From: Hespellia sp.
Lineage (GTDB): Bacteria > Bacillota > Clostridia > Lachnospirales > Lachnospiraceae
DNA: 34,621 nt
Assembly (NCBI GenBank): GCA_028694105.1
Contig: JAQUUC010000038.1
Coordinates: 1 to 34,621, forward strand
Reading direction: 5' to 3'
The position numbers and the translations under genes are program-made. Below are positions 23,787 to 32,549 of this stretch, piece after piece (position 1 is the first letter of the stretch; every line of letters starts with the position of its first letter). The notes under the pieces are model-generated. The model saw only the letters and a list, made by a program, of their open reading frames with translations, had not been told where the DNA came from and made no database searches.

Positions 23787-25088
23787 TTAACTCATTTTTG
23801 ATAGAATATCTCTTGGCTTTAATCGGATAACTGTCCACGAAGCCACTGCAACAGATACAGCTATAAGTACAATTCCAATCATATACACGGGAAGAAGATA
23901 CCCCGCCGAAATCTGAATATTCAGATTTGCTGTTCCGCTCGTAACTCTGGACAATAAAAAATCACTTGCTTTGCCTGCAATCAATTTGCCAAGCAAAGCA
24001 GAAGATGCAAACGCGACCATTGCAACCATTACCGTTTCAGTAAAAAATTGTGCAATAATGTTTCGCTTACTTTTTCCAGTAGAAAGTAAAATTCCGATTT
24101 CCTTTTTTCTCCCCCTAATCCAAATAGTCAATAGCAACGTCAATATTGCTGTACTCACAAATGAGATGATGATAATAAGTGTATTAACTAAACTCTGCAA
24201 AGAATCAAGCGGGGTAGCAACTACATCATAATCATCTGTGTCAATACTAAGTTTAAGTGTTTTCCCTTTTAATTCGGGGAGTGCTTTCACTTTATCATAA
24301 ACATTTTGAATACTGACTGGGTCTTCCACATAAATCGTAAGCTGCTGATAGCCATTCAAATAATCTTTCCCAAAAGTTTCAAACATCATTGCATAGTCGA
24401 CATATCCGCAGTTTGCAGGAATTTCATCTACAGTCAGGGCGTTTCCAGAAGTACCCTCAGTACCGTCATAGATGCCAACTATTTCAAATTTCACTTTTGA
24501 ATCAGAATCCATACAGTACATATTGATTTTGTCTCCAACCGACAAATTATTATAATCCGCAAGCTCTTTTGAAATCAAAACGACATTCTTATCTTTGGGT
24601 GTCATATGCCTTCCCGATACTAACTGATACTTTCCGTTTTGAAATTCGGTACACTTTTCAGATGACAGTGTAGCTGTATAGCTGGAGGCTTCTCCATAAC
24701 TTGTATAGCTCAAATTGAATGAAGCCGGAAGATACTTAAAATCAATAGCTGCGCCGTAAAAGCTTGCTTTATCTTCCGAATTATAATCAACAACACCGTC
24801 AACCTTCGAAATAGCATCGACTATTTCATTCGTAATAAGGTCGCCATTGTAAGATTGTACCGTTCCCCAAGAGTTTTGCCCCGAACTCATATGGCCTTCC
24901 GTGTCAAGCTCTAAAAGCAGCTTTCCTCCGATAGCAGTCTGAACATCAGCCGTTGCGCCGACAGAAGCATCACGGATAGCGATACCCGTCAAAATAAAGG
25001 TGGAAATAATCGTTAAAACCAAAAACAATATTAGCGTTTTAAATCTCTGACGAAAGCAGTAAAGACCTGCTCTTTTAATAAAATTCAT
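23787..25088 (-). CDS. FtsX/MacB-type ABC permease
   Basis: A 433-residue membrane protein with one N-terminal segment (about 17-37), a large extracytoplasmic domain (40-290) and three C-terminal segments (about 300-325, 350-372, 405-425). RGRKKEIGILLSTGKSKRNIIAQFFTE is the conserved cytoplasmic coupling loop. The C-terminal LKPRDILSKMS also ends the paralogous permease upstream, so the two likely form a heterodimer. AGGAGG precedes the start. Confidence 0.9.
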   Translation of the reverse strand: MNFIKRAGLYCFRQRFKTLILFLVLTIISTFILTGIAIRDASVGATADVQTAIGGKLLLELDTEGHMSSGQNSWGTVQSYNGDLITNEIVDAISKVDGVVDYNSEDKASFYGAAIDFKYLPASFNLSYTSYGEASSYTATLSSEKCTEFQNGKYQLVSGRHMTPKDKNVVLISKELADYNNLSVGDKINMYCMDSDSKVKFEIVGIYDGTEGTSGNALTVDEIPANCGYVDYAMMFETFGKDYLNGYQQLTIYVEDPVSIQNVYDKVKALPELKGKTLKLSIDTDDYDVVATPLDSLQSLVNTLIIIISFVSTAILTLLLTIWIRGRKKEIGILLSTGKSKRNIIAQFFTETVMVAMVAFASSALLGKLIAGKASDFLLSRVTSGTANLNIQISAGYLLPVYMIGIVLIAVSVAVASWTVIRLKPRDILSKMS

Positions 25089-25100
25089 ATTGTGTTCCTC

Positions 25101-26468
25101 CTAACTCATTTTTGAAAGAATTTCTTTCGGTTTAAGCCGCATAATCATAATCGATGAAACAAAAGTTGATGCTGCCACAACTGCCAACTGACACAGATAA
25201 ATCACAACAACTTTAATTGCAGGAAGATTTAGATATGATACCATTTTGACCGTTGTATTCAGTCCTCTTTGCAAGGTTTGTTCATTTATTAAATTAGGAT
25301 TTATGCCAGCAAACAAGCTGCTGTCTATGGTGTGAGTCAAACAACACGATGCAGCATATGAAACGAAAAAAGCGGCAATTGTCACGGACAATACTTCAAG
25401 TAAAAACTGCCCCACGATTTCACGCTTAGAAATTCCTGCTGCTAACAATACACCTGCCTCCTGCAACCGGCTGCGAATACGCATTGTTAAAAGTAAAGTT
25501 AGTACAGCCGTGCTGACAATAGAAACACAAACCAACAGAATTTTCATCAAATTACCAAGTGAGGATAACTGATCAGAAATTTTAGAATACTGAAAATCAT
25601 TGATGCGAATAAAATGTGTTGTCCAGTCAATGCTTTGGAGCTGCTGAACATTGGCAACTGTTTGTGATAGTTTTGCAGGGTCTGTAATGTAGAAGTCTAC
25701 TTCGCCCGTATATACTCCGCTTTTACTCTCGGCAAGTTCATTTAATACATCAGAGCTTGCATAAATCTGATTTTCAGCTACACCTGCTGTCGGTGTTATC
25801 GAGGTATCTTCCAGATTCAGTTTATATATTCCAGATACAGTTACTGTGCAAAAAGCGGTTTTTTCTTTTATTTCATCTGCATATTCACCATTTTTCTCAA
25901 CCAGTTTTGCGTGAGTTAAAGTAACCGTGTCTCCAACAGACAAATGATTGAGCTGCGCTAATTGCTCGCTAATCAGTATTTGTTTTTTATCCGATACTGT
26001 AATATGTTTTCCTTCGGTCAAAGTTAAAACTTCATCTGTAAAGTCTGTCGCAAGTGCCGAATAACTGAAAGCCGTCACTTTTCCCATATTACTTTCCTTA
26101 CTGTCACCTTTTCCCGGAATAAAGCTAATTTCATCACTTTTTGCAAATCCATAATTGATCGGATTATAATATTTGATTTCACCGCAATTCATAATCGATT
26201 TTATATCATTTTCCGAAACGTTAATATGATTTTCGGTTATTGTACTTTCGCCGTTCTCGTCAACGGATACAGCAGTATTTGCCCGAAGATAAAACGCAGC
26301 ACCGAGGGAGGTGCGTATATCTCTGGACAGATTTTCTGACGCATTTAGGATCGAAAAACTTGAAATCAAAAAGGTGGCTACAACAAGCACCAAAATAAAA
26401 ATGCTTATCGTTTTTCCTCTTTTTCGAAGTAGATACAGCATCGCACGTTTTTTCAAATTCATTTGCAA
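25101..26468 (-). CDS. FtsX/MacB-type ABC permease
   Basis: A 455-residue paralogue of the next gene: N-terminal segment (about 19-40), extracytoplasmic domain, and three C-terminal segments. The coupling loop is RSRLQEAGVLLAAGISKREIVGQF and the C terminus is LKPKEILSKMS. Together with the other permease and the ATPase it forms a transporter similar in composition to pneumococcal Vex1-3, which is also next to a two-component system. An 81-base gap separates it from the kinase gene and contains the palindrome TCCTATAGGA. Confidence 0.9.
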   Translation of the reverse strand: MQMNLKKRAMLYLLRKRGKTISIFILVLVVATFLISSFSILNASENLSRDIRTSLGAAFYLRANTAVSVDENGESTITENHINVSENDIKSIMNCGEIKYYNPINYGFAKSDEISFIPGKGDSKESNMGKVTAFSYSALATDFTDEVLTLTEGKHITVSDKKQILISEQLAQLNHLSVGDTVTLTHAKLVEKNGEYADEIKEKTAFCTVTVSGIYKLNLEDTSITPTAGVAENQIYASSDVLNELAESKSGVYTGEVDFYITDPAKLSQTVANVQQLQSIDWTTHFIRINDFQYSKISDQLSSLGNLMKILLVCVSIVSTAVLTLLLTMRIRSRLQEAGVLLAAGISKREIVGQFLLEVLSVTIAAFFVSYAASCCLTHTIDSSLFAGINPNLINEQTLQRGLNTTVKMVSYLNLPAIKVVVIYLCQLAVVAASTFVSSIMIMRLKPKEILSKMS

Positions 26469-26549
26469 GACATCTCCTTTCTGACATCTATCCTATAGGA
26501 GTAAAATTAGTTTTTGATTTGCAAATGATTTGATTTTAATATGTATTGC

Positions 26550-27923
26550 TTAGTCATTTAACTCCAAATAAAAGGCAACGCCTCTCTCAGTATTTTCTAT
26601 ATGGTATCCCATACCGTGCAAATCAAGAACTGTTTTTACGATATACAATCCCAAACCACTTCCTCCCGTTGCTTTACTTCTGGATTTATCCGTTCGGTAA
26701 AATGGTGTGAACATATGAGATAAATCTTCCTCAGCAATAAATACTCCCGTATTTTCTACAACAAGAGTGTGTGATGTCCTATTTGTCTGAAGAACTATTG
26801 AAACCGCAGCTGCGGACGGTGAGTGACGAACTGCGTTGCCAATAATATTTGATAAGGCTTTGCGGAATAAATGTATATTTACCGATACGGAAACATCTTC
26901 TGAAAGATCTTGATGAATGATAATTTGTTTTTCATCTGCAATTGGTAAAAGTTCCTTCACTTGTCTACTTACAAGTTCAGACAGTGAAGCTGTTTCCAAT
27001 GTGTCATCTAAATTCACACTTTCCATTTTAGTGATAGATATAATCTCTTTGATTAGAAACTCAATATTGTCGGCTGCCTTCAATGCCTGTGGTAAATACT
27101 TATCGTGATTTTTATAATCGCCATATCCCATCATCATATTCTCTATTTGTCCTTTGAGGATCGTTAATGGAGTTTTTAGCTCGTGTGATACTGCTGCAAA
27201 AAAGTTTCTTCTCTGTATTTCCAATTCTTTGAATTTTTCAACATCATCTGTCAGACTGCGATTTGCATCTTCAAGTTTTTTCATCGTAATTTGCAGTCTG
27301 CCTGCCATTGTATTCAAACTGGTAGCAAGCACTCCAATCTCATCCGCACTGCCCACATCACATCGCCAAGTCATATCAAGCGCTGTCATACGCTTAGAAA
27401 TCTGGCTTATTTTTGCTATCGGTGTCACAATCAGCCTACTGCAAATCCACGCACTCAGAGCAGAAATCAACAAAATGACAGCCAGAATTGCAGGGAGCAG
27501 CTTTATAAACAGCAAAGCAATCTGACTTGCCGCTTTTGAAATAGAAGATACTGCAAGTGTATATGCTACATCACTCTCTCGAAATACAAGGTCTATCGTG
27601 TAGGTGGTGGTTTCTGTGTCATCCCGATTTCCTTCAATATCGCCAAATGACTGACTTTCATTGCCGCCGATCAGTGTTGCAACAGCATTGTTCTCAATAC
27701 AAAAGTTATATATTTTTTGAATGGCATCCTCATAGGAAATATTTTCAAGTTCAGAAAAAAGTGCATTTGTATTATTTTCAAGCTGTCCATCATTCACAAA
27801 TTGATACCGTTCCGGAACGACTGCCATCAATATGCCGTATATCAAAACGCTGCAAATGGTAAGTGCTGTAAAAACCCACAGAAAAACCTTTGCACTAAGG
27901 CTATTCTTAATTTTCTTTTGCAA
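26550..27923 (-). CDS. HAMP-domain sensor histidine kinase
   Basis: A 457-residue membrane kinase: segment about 12-36, a short extracytoplasmic sensor (37-132), segment 133-160, HAMP (160-215), then HisKA with HELKTPLT and phosphoacceptor His247, and HATPase_c with N box NIIGNAVRHS (Asn363), ENTG (390-393) and GGSGLGLYI (420-428). The sensor is small (about 95 residues) with no known fold visible. It overlaps the response regulator gene by 17 bases. It should phosphorylate that regulator and control the ABC genes downstream. Confidence 0.93.
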   Translation of the reverse strand: MQKKIKNSLSAKVFLWVFTALTICSVLIYGILMAVVPERYQFVNDGQLENNTNALFSELENISYEDAIQKIYNFCIENNAVATLIGGNESQSFGDIEGNRDDTETTTYTIDLVFRESDVAYTLAVSSISKAASQIALLFIKLLPAILAVILLISALSAWICSRLIVTPIAKISQISKRMTALDMTWRCDVGSADEIGVLATSLNTMAGRLQITMKKLEDANRSLTDDVEKFKELEIQRRNFFAAVSHELKTPLTILKGQIENMMMGYGDYKNHDKYLPQALKAADNIEFLIKEIISITKMESVNLDDTLETASLSELVSRQVKELLPIADEKQIIIHQDLSEDVSVSVNIHLFRKALSNIIGNAVRHSPSAAAVSIVLQTNRTSHTLVVENTGVFIAEEDLSHMFTPFYRTDKSRSKATGGSGLGLYIVKTVLDLHGMGYHIENTERGVAFYLELND

Positions 27924-28575
27924 TTTTATATCCCACCCCTCTGACTGTTTCTATGTAATTGACATTTATTTTTTTCCGCAGATTCATAATATGAAAATTA
28001 ACACCTTTTTCATCGCCCACAAAATCATACCCCCAAACAAAATTAAGCAGGTCATCTCTCGTAAAAACACGCCCTTGATTTTTTAGAAAAAGTAACAATA
28101 TGTCGAACTCTATATGTGTAAGCGAGATTTCTTTTCCTGCTACAAGAACCTGCCGCTCAGCCTCTGAAACAAAAATATCCTTATATTGGATTTGATTCTG
28201 TGTTCCTTCTCCCATTGTTCTGCGTAACAAAGCCTCTACACGTTTTAGTACAAGTTTAATAGAAAATGGTTTTGTAATATAATCATCTGCCAAAAGGTCA
28301 AATCCTTTTATTTGGTCATCTTCTGCATCTAACGCTGTCAATAGGATAATCGGAATCTTGGATTCCTGTCGAATCATTTCACAAACGGCATACCCATCAA
28401 TTTTTGGCAGCATAATATCAAGCAGCACCAAATCAAAACATTTGGTATGAAAAAGATTGATGCCCTCCAGTCCATCAGACGCAGCAGTTACATCATATCC
28501 CGCAAAGGCAAGCGGCTCAATCAATATATCTTGAATTGCTTTCTCATCTTCAACAATCAGTATTTTTTCAGCCAT
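27907..28575 (-). CDS. OmpR-family response regulator
   Basis: A 222-residue regulator. The receiver domain has the acidic pocket Glu9-Asp10, phosphoacceptor Asp53 (LLDIMLP), Thr80 and Lys102 (TKPF). Residues about 127-222 are a winged-helix DNA-binding domain (LLLFLKNQGRVFTRDDLLNFVWG, then RGVGYKI). It is the first gene of the cassette. TATAAT lies about 30 bases upstream, and a pair of TTTC(C)GAAA elements further upstream may be its own binding site. Confidence 0.94.
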   Translation of the reverse strand: MAEKILIVEDEKAIQDILIEPLAFAGYDVTAASDGLEGINLFHTKCFDLVLLDIMLPKIDGYAVCEMIRQESKIPIILLTALDAEDDQIKGFDLLADDYITKPFSIKLVLKRVEALLRRTMGEGTQNQIQYKDIFVSEAERQVLVAGKEISLTHIEFDILLLFLKNQGRVFTRDDLLNFVWGYDFVGDEKGVNFHIMNLRKKINVNYIETVRGVGYKIAKEN

Positions 28576-28631
28576 ATAAAAACCTCCAGTCTGATTCTAT
28601 TATACAAGTTATTTATTCGTTTTTGGTTAGT

Positions 28632-28654
28632 TTTCGAAACTTTACTTTCCGAAA
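28632..28654. promoter_or_regulatory. Paired TTTCGAAA-like elements upstream of the response regulator gene
   Basis: TTTCGAAA (28632-28639) and TTTCCGAAA (28646-28654) lie in the gap between the divergent regulator (-) and AraC remnant (+). Each is near-palindromic and they are about 14-15 bases apart. The pairing recalls tandem OmpR-type sites, but the match is short. Confidence 0.3.
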
Positions 28655-28779
28655 AGCCTTCATTTCCTACGACAAACAAACTTTGAAAATGCCAAACATT
28701 AAAAAATAAAAATGAAGATATTTTACAAGACTTTTTGAAAATCAGGAAGTACAATGGTTAAAGCAAGGAGGACCGGCAC

Positions 28780-29434
28780 ATGAAAAAAGAAATACGAACC
28801 GTTGTCTATGATGACGAATTAAGAATAGAAGCCTATCGTTTTGAGGGCATTGTGCAGCCTTTTCCTAACCATTTCCATGAACATTATGTAATCGGATTTG
28901 TCGAAAACGGAGAACGCTGTTTATCATGCCGGAATCAAGAATATATGTGACGAAGAAGCAATCTTTTATCTTCGCCCTTTACATGAAATGATTATGAATG
29001 GTGTCGGGGAGTTTGGAAAAGAAGAAGGTTTGCTGTTTTTAGTCTCTACCCTTATCCAAAATTACGGACAGCCCTTTGAAAGCTGTATTCCGGAGTGCAG
29101 ACAGGAAATTGAAAATGCGTGTAAATTTATCGAAAGACATTTTACAGAACGGATTTACTTAGACCAAATCTGCCGCTGTGTGGGACTTAGTAAATCAACC
29201 CTGCTTCGTGCTTTTACCAAATCAAAAGGCGTAACGCCATACCGTTATTTAGAAACCGTCCGTATCAACGAAGCAAAAAAGTTGCTGCAAAAGGGCATAC
29301 CTCCGTTAGAAGCTGCGATTCTGACAGGCTTTTCTGACCAAAGCCATTTTACAAATTATTTCAGCAGCTTTATCGGTCTTGCTCCGGGAGTATATCGGGA
29401 CATATTTTCTGAAAAGGATAAGGACGGGGAATAG
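28780..29434 (+). pseudogene. AraC-family regulator with an internal deletion and frameshift
   Basis: ATG 28780 follows GGAGG. The first 56 codons encode a typical AraC cupin N terminus (VVYDDELRIEAYRFEGIV, then NHFHEHYVIGFVENGERC), then a TGA at 28948. In another frame the protein resumes (AGIKNICDEEAIFYLRPLHEM) and gives a complete double helix-turn-helix domain ending at 29434 (LDQICRCVGLSKSTLLRAF, GFSDQSHFTNYFSSFIG). The middle of the cupin domain, by comparison with intact relatives perhaps 50-60 residues, is missing. So the regulator has lost ligand sensing; the DNA-binding half has no good start of its own. It is three bases before the EamA gene. Confidence 0.82.
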
Positions 29435-29437
29435 GAA

Positions 29438-30349
29438 ATGGAAAATAAGAAATCAATCGGACATTTAGCGGCATTGTTTACAATCATTATATGGGGAACA
29501 ACTTTTATTTCAACAAAGATATTATTAGCGGATTTTAAGCCTGTGGAAATTCTGTTCTTCCGCTTTGTCATGGGATTTTTGGTGTTGCTCATCATCTGTT
29601 CCCGCCACTTAAAATGTGCGGAAAGGAAGCAGGAAGCTGTCTTTATGGCTGCCGGGTTATGCGGGATATGCCTGTACTATTTGTTGGAAAATATTGCACT
29701 CACCTATACAATGGCTTCCAATGTAGGCGTAATCATATCGGTTGCTCCATTCTTTACCGCAATACTCGCGCATTTGTTTATGAAATCAGAAGAAAAACTG
29801 CGGTTAAACTTTTTTATTGGATTTGCCGTTGCTATGGCGGGGATTGTTCTCATCAGCTTCAATGGTTCAAAATTAGAATTAAATCCCACGGGCGATCTGC
29901 TTGCACTTGTTGCAGCATTTGTATGGGCTTGCTATTCCATTTTGACAAAGAAAATCAGCAGCTACGGCTATCCTGTTATTCTGACAACACGCAGAACATT
30001 TTTCTATGGGATTATTTTTATGATACCGACACTGTTTTTCTTTGACTTTCACATGGAGCTTTCACGTTTCGCAAACATCACATATCTGTTAAATATTCTC
30101 TATCTGGGATTGGGAGCGTCCGCGCTGTGCTTTGTAACGTGGAATTTTGCCGTAAAAATGCTGGGAGCAGTAAAGACAAGCGTTTATATTTATATGGTTC
30201 CCGTCATTACCGTTATAACTTCGGTTGCTGTTTTACATGAACAGATAACTGTATTATCGGGTGTAGGAACATTTTTAACATTGATGGGGCTATTCTTGTC
30301 AGAAAGCAAAACAGTATACTTTCACAATAGCCGCCAAACGGAACATTAA
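29438..30349 (+). CDS. EamA/DMT-family transporter
   Basis: A 303-residue membrane protein with ten transmembrane segments in two EamA repeats. IIWGTTFISTKILL near residues 16-29, with FFRFVMGFLV near 43-52, and the second-repeat match FVWACYSILTKKI near 163-175 are family hallmarks. Such proteins export or import small metabolites or drugs; the substrate is unknown. The gene begins three bases after the AraC remnant, a common regulator/exporter pair; with the regulator broken, its control is probably lost. Confidence 0.9.
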   Translation: MENKKSIGHLAALFTIIIWGTTFISTKILLADFKPVEILFFRFVMGFLVLLIICSRHLKCAERKQEAVFMAAGLCGICLYYLLENIALTYTMASNVGVIISVAPFFTAILAHLFMKSEEKLRLNFFIGFAVAMAGIVLISFNGSKLELNPTGDLLALVAAFVWACYSILTKKISSYGYPVILTTRRTFFYGIIFMIPTLFFFDFHMELSRFANITYLLNILYLGLGASALCFVTWNFAVKMLGAVKTSVYIYMVPVITVITSVAVLHEQITVLSGVGTFLTLMGLFLSESKTVYFHNSRQTEH

Positions 30350-30480
30350 CTACTATGAAAAGCCTGCTTCCGCAGGTACCGGTCAGGTCATCTTCGAGGA
30401 TATTCCTACTAGCATCGGTGCAACTGATATAATTCTCACCCAATTGAATTGTATCACTTTCCCTCTTGAATCTTTGCAAT
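30350..30480. other. Gene-free stretch with a coding-like remnant
   Basis: Directly after the EamA stop an open plus-strand frame without a start reads GTGQVIFEDIPTSIGATD, with codon use that looks protein-coding. I do not recognise it. A small hairpin CCTGC-TTCC-GCAGG (30363-30376) lies inside. This may be the end of a gene left by an earlier rearrangement at the edge of the tRNA cluster. Confidence 0.3.
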
Positions 30481-30517
30481 ATAAAAGCCGCAAACCCTTG
30501 ATATACCAGGATTTGCG
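30481..30517 (-). terminator. Terminator of the tRNA operon
   Basis: On the minus strand, stem CGCAAATCC / GGGTTTGCG (30489-30517, one G-T pair) is followed by a T-rich tract. It begins 12 bases after the last tRNA (Lys). Confidence 0.8.
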
Positions 30518-30529
30518 ACTTTTCTCCAG

Positions 30530-30602
30530 TGAAGCATCGGGGATTCGAACCCCGGACAACTTGATTAAAAGTCAAGTGCTCTACCACCTGAGCTAATGCT
30601 CC
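30530..30602 (-). tRNA. tRNA-Lys (anticodon UUU)
   Basis: Acceptor GGAGCAT / ATGCTTC, anticodon loop CTTTTAA closed by CTTGA / TCAAG, T arm CCGGGGTTCGAATCCCCG. CCA is not encoded. Last gene of the six-tRNA operon. Confidence 0.95.
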
Positions 30603-30639
30603 ATATTTTTAATTAAGTAAATAGTGCTCTACTCAAAAA

Positions 30640-30711
30640 CTGGGCTAGCTGGATTCGAACCAGCGAATGCAGCAGTCAAAGTGCTGTGCCTTACCGCTTG
30701 GCGATAGCCCA
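30640..30711 (-). tRNA. tRNA-Gln (anticodon UUG)
   Basis: Acceptor TGGGCTA / TAGCCCA with a U1-A72 pair, typical of tRNA-Gln, and discriminator G. Anticodon loop CTTTGAC closed by CAGCA / TGCTG. Confidence 0.95.
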
Positions 30712-30832
30712 CTATGCATACATTCCCACTTAAAAATGAGTTATCTGCTACACAAAATTCGGAAAAACCTCATTAAGTGTACAGATATGATTCATACCAG
30801 GCTCAAAAACTTCGCCAAGTATTCTACTCAAG

Positions 30833-30907
30833 GGTGGGTGAAGGGACTCGAACCCTCGATATCCAGAACCACAATCTGGCGCGCTAACCAACTGCACCAC
30901 ACCCACC
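30833..30907 (-). tRNA. tRNA-His (anticodon GUG)
   Basis: Acceptor GTGGGTG / CACCCAC with the His-specific extra G at -1 facing C73. Anticodon loop TTGTGGT closed by CCAGA / TCTGG. The 121-base gap to the next tRNA (Gln) holds nothing recognisable. Confidence 0.95.
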
Positions 30908-30952
30908 ACAATATTTTATTATCCACCTGAAGAACATGTCTTCAAATGAAAA

Positions 30953-31026
30953 CGAGCCTGGGGGGATTCGAACCCTCGACCTACGGCTTAGAAGGCCGTT
31001 GCTCTATCCAACTGAGCTACAGACTC
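30953..31026 (-). tRNA. tRNA-Arg (anticodon UCU)
   Basis: Acceptor GAGTCTG / CAGGCTC (one T-G pair), anticodon loop CTTCTAA closed by ACGGC / GCCGT, discriminator G. Confidence 0.95.
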
Positions 31027-31092
31027 ATACACACTCTCATTCCGGGATAATGCGTAAAAAAAAAGCTTTCTCATATCAGGTCGATATAAGAA

Positions 31093-31163
31093 AGCGGGTG
31101 ATGGGAATCGAACCCACGTATCTAGCTTGGAAGGCTAGTGTTCTACCATTGAACTACACCCGC
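31093..31163 (-). tRNA. tRNA-Gly (anticodon UCC)
   Basis: Acceptor GCGGGTG / CACCCGC, anticodon loop CTTCCAA closed by TAGC / GCTA, T arm GTGGGTTCGATTCCCAT. Confidence 0.95.
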
Positions 31164-31171
31164 ATAAGTCA

Positions 31172-31246
<75 letters not shown>

Positions 31247-31292
31247 ATATAATGCCACATCAGCCTTAGGCCTCAGCCGTGACGCAAGGATT

Positions 31293-31321
31293 ATTATATT
31301 ATACGCCCTCTCAAATGTCAA
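31293..31321 (-). promoter_or_regulatory. Strong promoter of the tRNA operon
   Basis: Consensus TTGACA (31316-31321), 17 bases, consensus TATAAT (31293-31298). A second TATAAT overlaps just upstream. The expected leader of about 40 bases holds a small GCCTTAGGC hairpin. Both boxes are perfect, as expected for stable RNA. Confidence 0.85.
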
Positions 31322-31323
31322 CA

Positions 31324-31377
31324 TTTTTTTCACTTTTTTCAAATTTTTTTTCAAACGCGTTTTTGAAACCATTTTTT
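31324..31377. promoter_or_regulatory. Phased A/T-tracts upstream of the tRNA promoter (UP-element-like)
   Basis: Five T runs on the plus strand (31324-31330, 31334-31339, 31344-31351, 31360-31364, 31372-31377) lie directly upstream of the -35 box. The first three are 10-11 bases apart, so they should bend the DNA and offer contacts for the RNA polymerase alpha subunit. Confidence 0.5.
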
Positions 31378-31407
31378 CAAGGTTTTTAACCAGACCTCAA
31401 ATGGCCT

Positions 31408-31896
31408 TCATTCATCCGCCAAATACCTCTGCGAATATGTAACCGTACCGTCTGCTGCGATTTCCATAATCATATAGCTTCCACGTCTTCCCGCCTGTCT
31501 CGGAAAGGAAAGACTTCCCGGGTTGAGAACAACAATATCCTCATCCTCATCAAAATACGGCTTATGCGTGTGGCCAAACATCACAATGTCTGCCCCTCTG
31601 GCCCGTCCTTCGTCCTTTATCTGCTCTGGATCAAGTGATACGTAATAATTATGGCCATGCGTAATAAATGCCTTTAAATCGCCGATAAGAAATTCTTCTT
31701 CCGCCTTCAGGTCCGAAAAGAAATCATTGTTCCCCCTGACGATATGTTTTTCACAATTCACGAGCGCACGGATATATTCTTCGCCGCCCTCAACATCGCC
31801 CAAATGAATCATCATGTCAATGACTCCGGCTTCTTCTACCGCCTGATCCAGTGCACTGTGACGGCCGTGTGTATCGCTCACAATCAATATTCTCAT
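31408..31896 (-). CDS. YfcE/MJ0936-family metallophosphoesterase
   Basis: A 162-residue cytoplasmic phosphodiesterase with all metal motifs: SDTHG (7-11), GD near 33-34, GNND near 55-58, THGHNYYV near 79-86 and GHTH near 107-110. The context THGH before GHTH is closer to canonical YfcE than in the paralogue at 159-614. It is the last gene of the operon with RdgB and the RNA methyltransferase, an arrangement often seen in Clostridia. Its start is 22 bases after the rdgB stop. Confidence 0.92.
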   Translation of the reverse strand: MRILIVSDTHGRHSALDQAVEEAGVIDMMIHLGDVEGGEEYIRALVNCEKHIVRGNNDFFSDLKAEEEFLIGDLKAFITHGHNYYVSLDPEQIKDEGRARGADIVMFGHTHKPYFDEDEDIVVLNPGSLSFPRQAGRRGSYMIMEIAADGTVTYSQRYLADE

Positions 31897-31918
31897 ATAA
31901 CCCCTGCCTTTACTGCTT

Positions 31919-32521
31919 TTATTTCATTTTTTCTTCCATGATTTTTTTCATTGCACGAAGTCCAGCCCCCCGGTGACTGAGCTCATTCTTCTTTTCCGGT
32001 GACAATTCTGCCGATGTGCAGCCGTACTCCGGCAGGAAAAAAATCGGATCATAGCCAAATCCGTTCTCACCCGCAATCTCATGCCCGATAATACCTTCCA
32101 TGGTCCCTCGCACGACTTCCACGCTTCCATCCGGAAATGCCGCTGCAATCGCACACACAAAGCGCGCTGTGCGCTTTTCATCCGGAACACCTGCCAAACG
32201 GTCCAGCAGCATCTGATTCTTAATATCATAAGAAGTATCAACTCCTGCATATCTGGCCGAGTAGATTCCAGGCTCTTTATTCAGATAATCAATTTCCAGA
32301 CCCGAATCATCCGCCAGAACGATAGCTCCGTTGGCATATTTTGCAATACCGGATGCCTTCTTGATTGCATTTTCCTCAAATGTAGTTCCGTCCTCAACCA
32401 CCTCTATGTCTATCCCGGCTTCTTTCATCGATTCGATCGGTCTGCCAAGATCCTCCAGAATCGCACGGATCTCGACCATTTTATGTTCATTTCCTGTCGC
32501 AAAAATTATTTTCTTTTCCAT
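31919..32521 (-). CDS. rdgB: XTP/dITP diphosphatase (HAM1/RdgB)
   Basis: A 200-residue house-cleaning enzyme that hydrolyses ITP, dITP and XTP to monophosphates and so keeps deaminated purines out of nucleic acids. The substrate motif FATGNEHKMVE is at 6-16, the catalytic LADDSGLEIDYLNKEPGIYSARY near 68-90, and GENGFGYDPIFF near 151-162 binds the base and phosphates. Length and motif order are standard. It is the middle gene of the operon. Confidence 0.95.
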   Translation of the reverse strand: MEKKIIFATGNEHKMVEIRAILEDLGRPIESMKEAGIDIEVVEDGTTFEENAIKKASGIAKYANGAIVLADDSGLEIDYLNKEPGIYSARYAGVDTSYDIKNQMLLDRLAGVPDEKRTARFVCAIAAAFPDGSVEVVRGTMEGIIGHEIAGENGFGYDPIFFLPEYGCTSAELSPEKKNELSHRGAGLRAMKKIMEEKMK

Positions 32522-32549
32522 CTTTCTTTCCGCTTCCTTTTCTCTTCAT

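Noticed and set aside
28898-29434. 178-residue AraC-like frame as a full gene
   Set aside because: Its apparent start is a TTG inside the first AraC fragment with no ribosome binding site; it is the second half of a broken gene.
30213-30587. 124-residue minus-strand frame
   Set aside because: It covers tRNA-Lys, its terminator and the antisense of the EamA end; its first residues are tRNA sequence.
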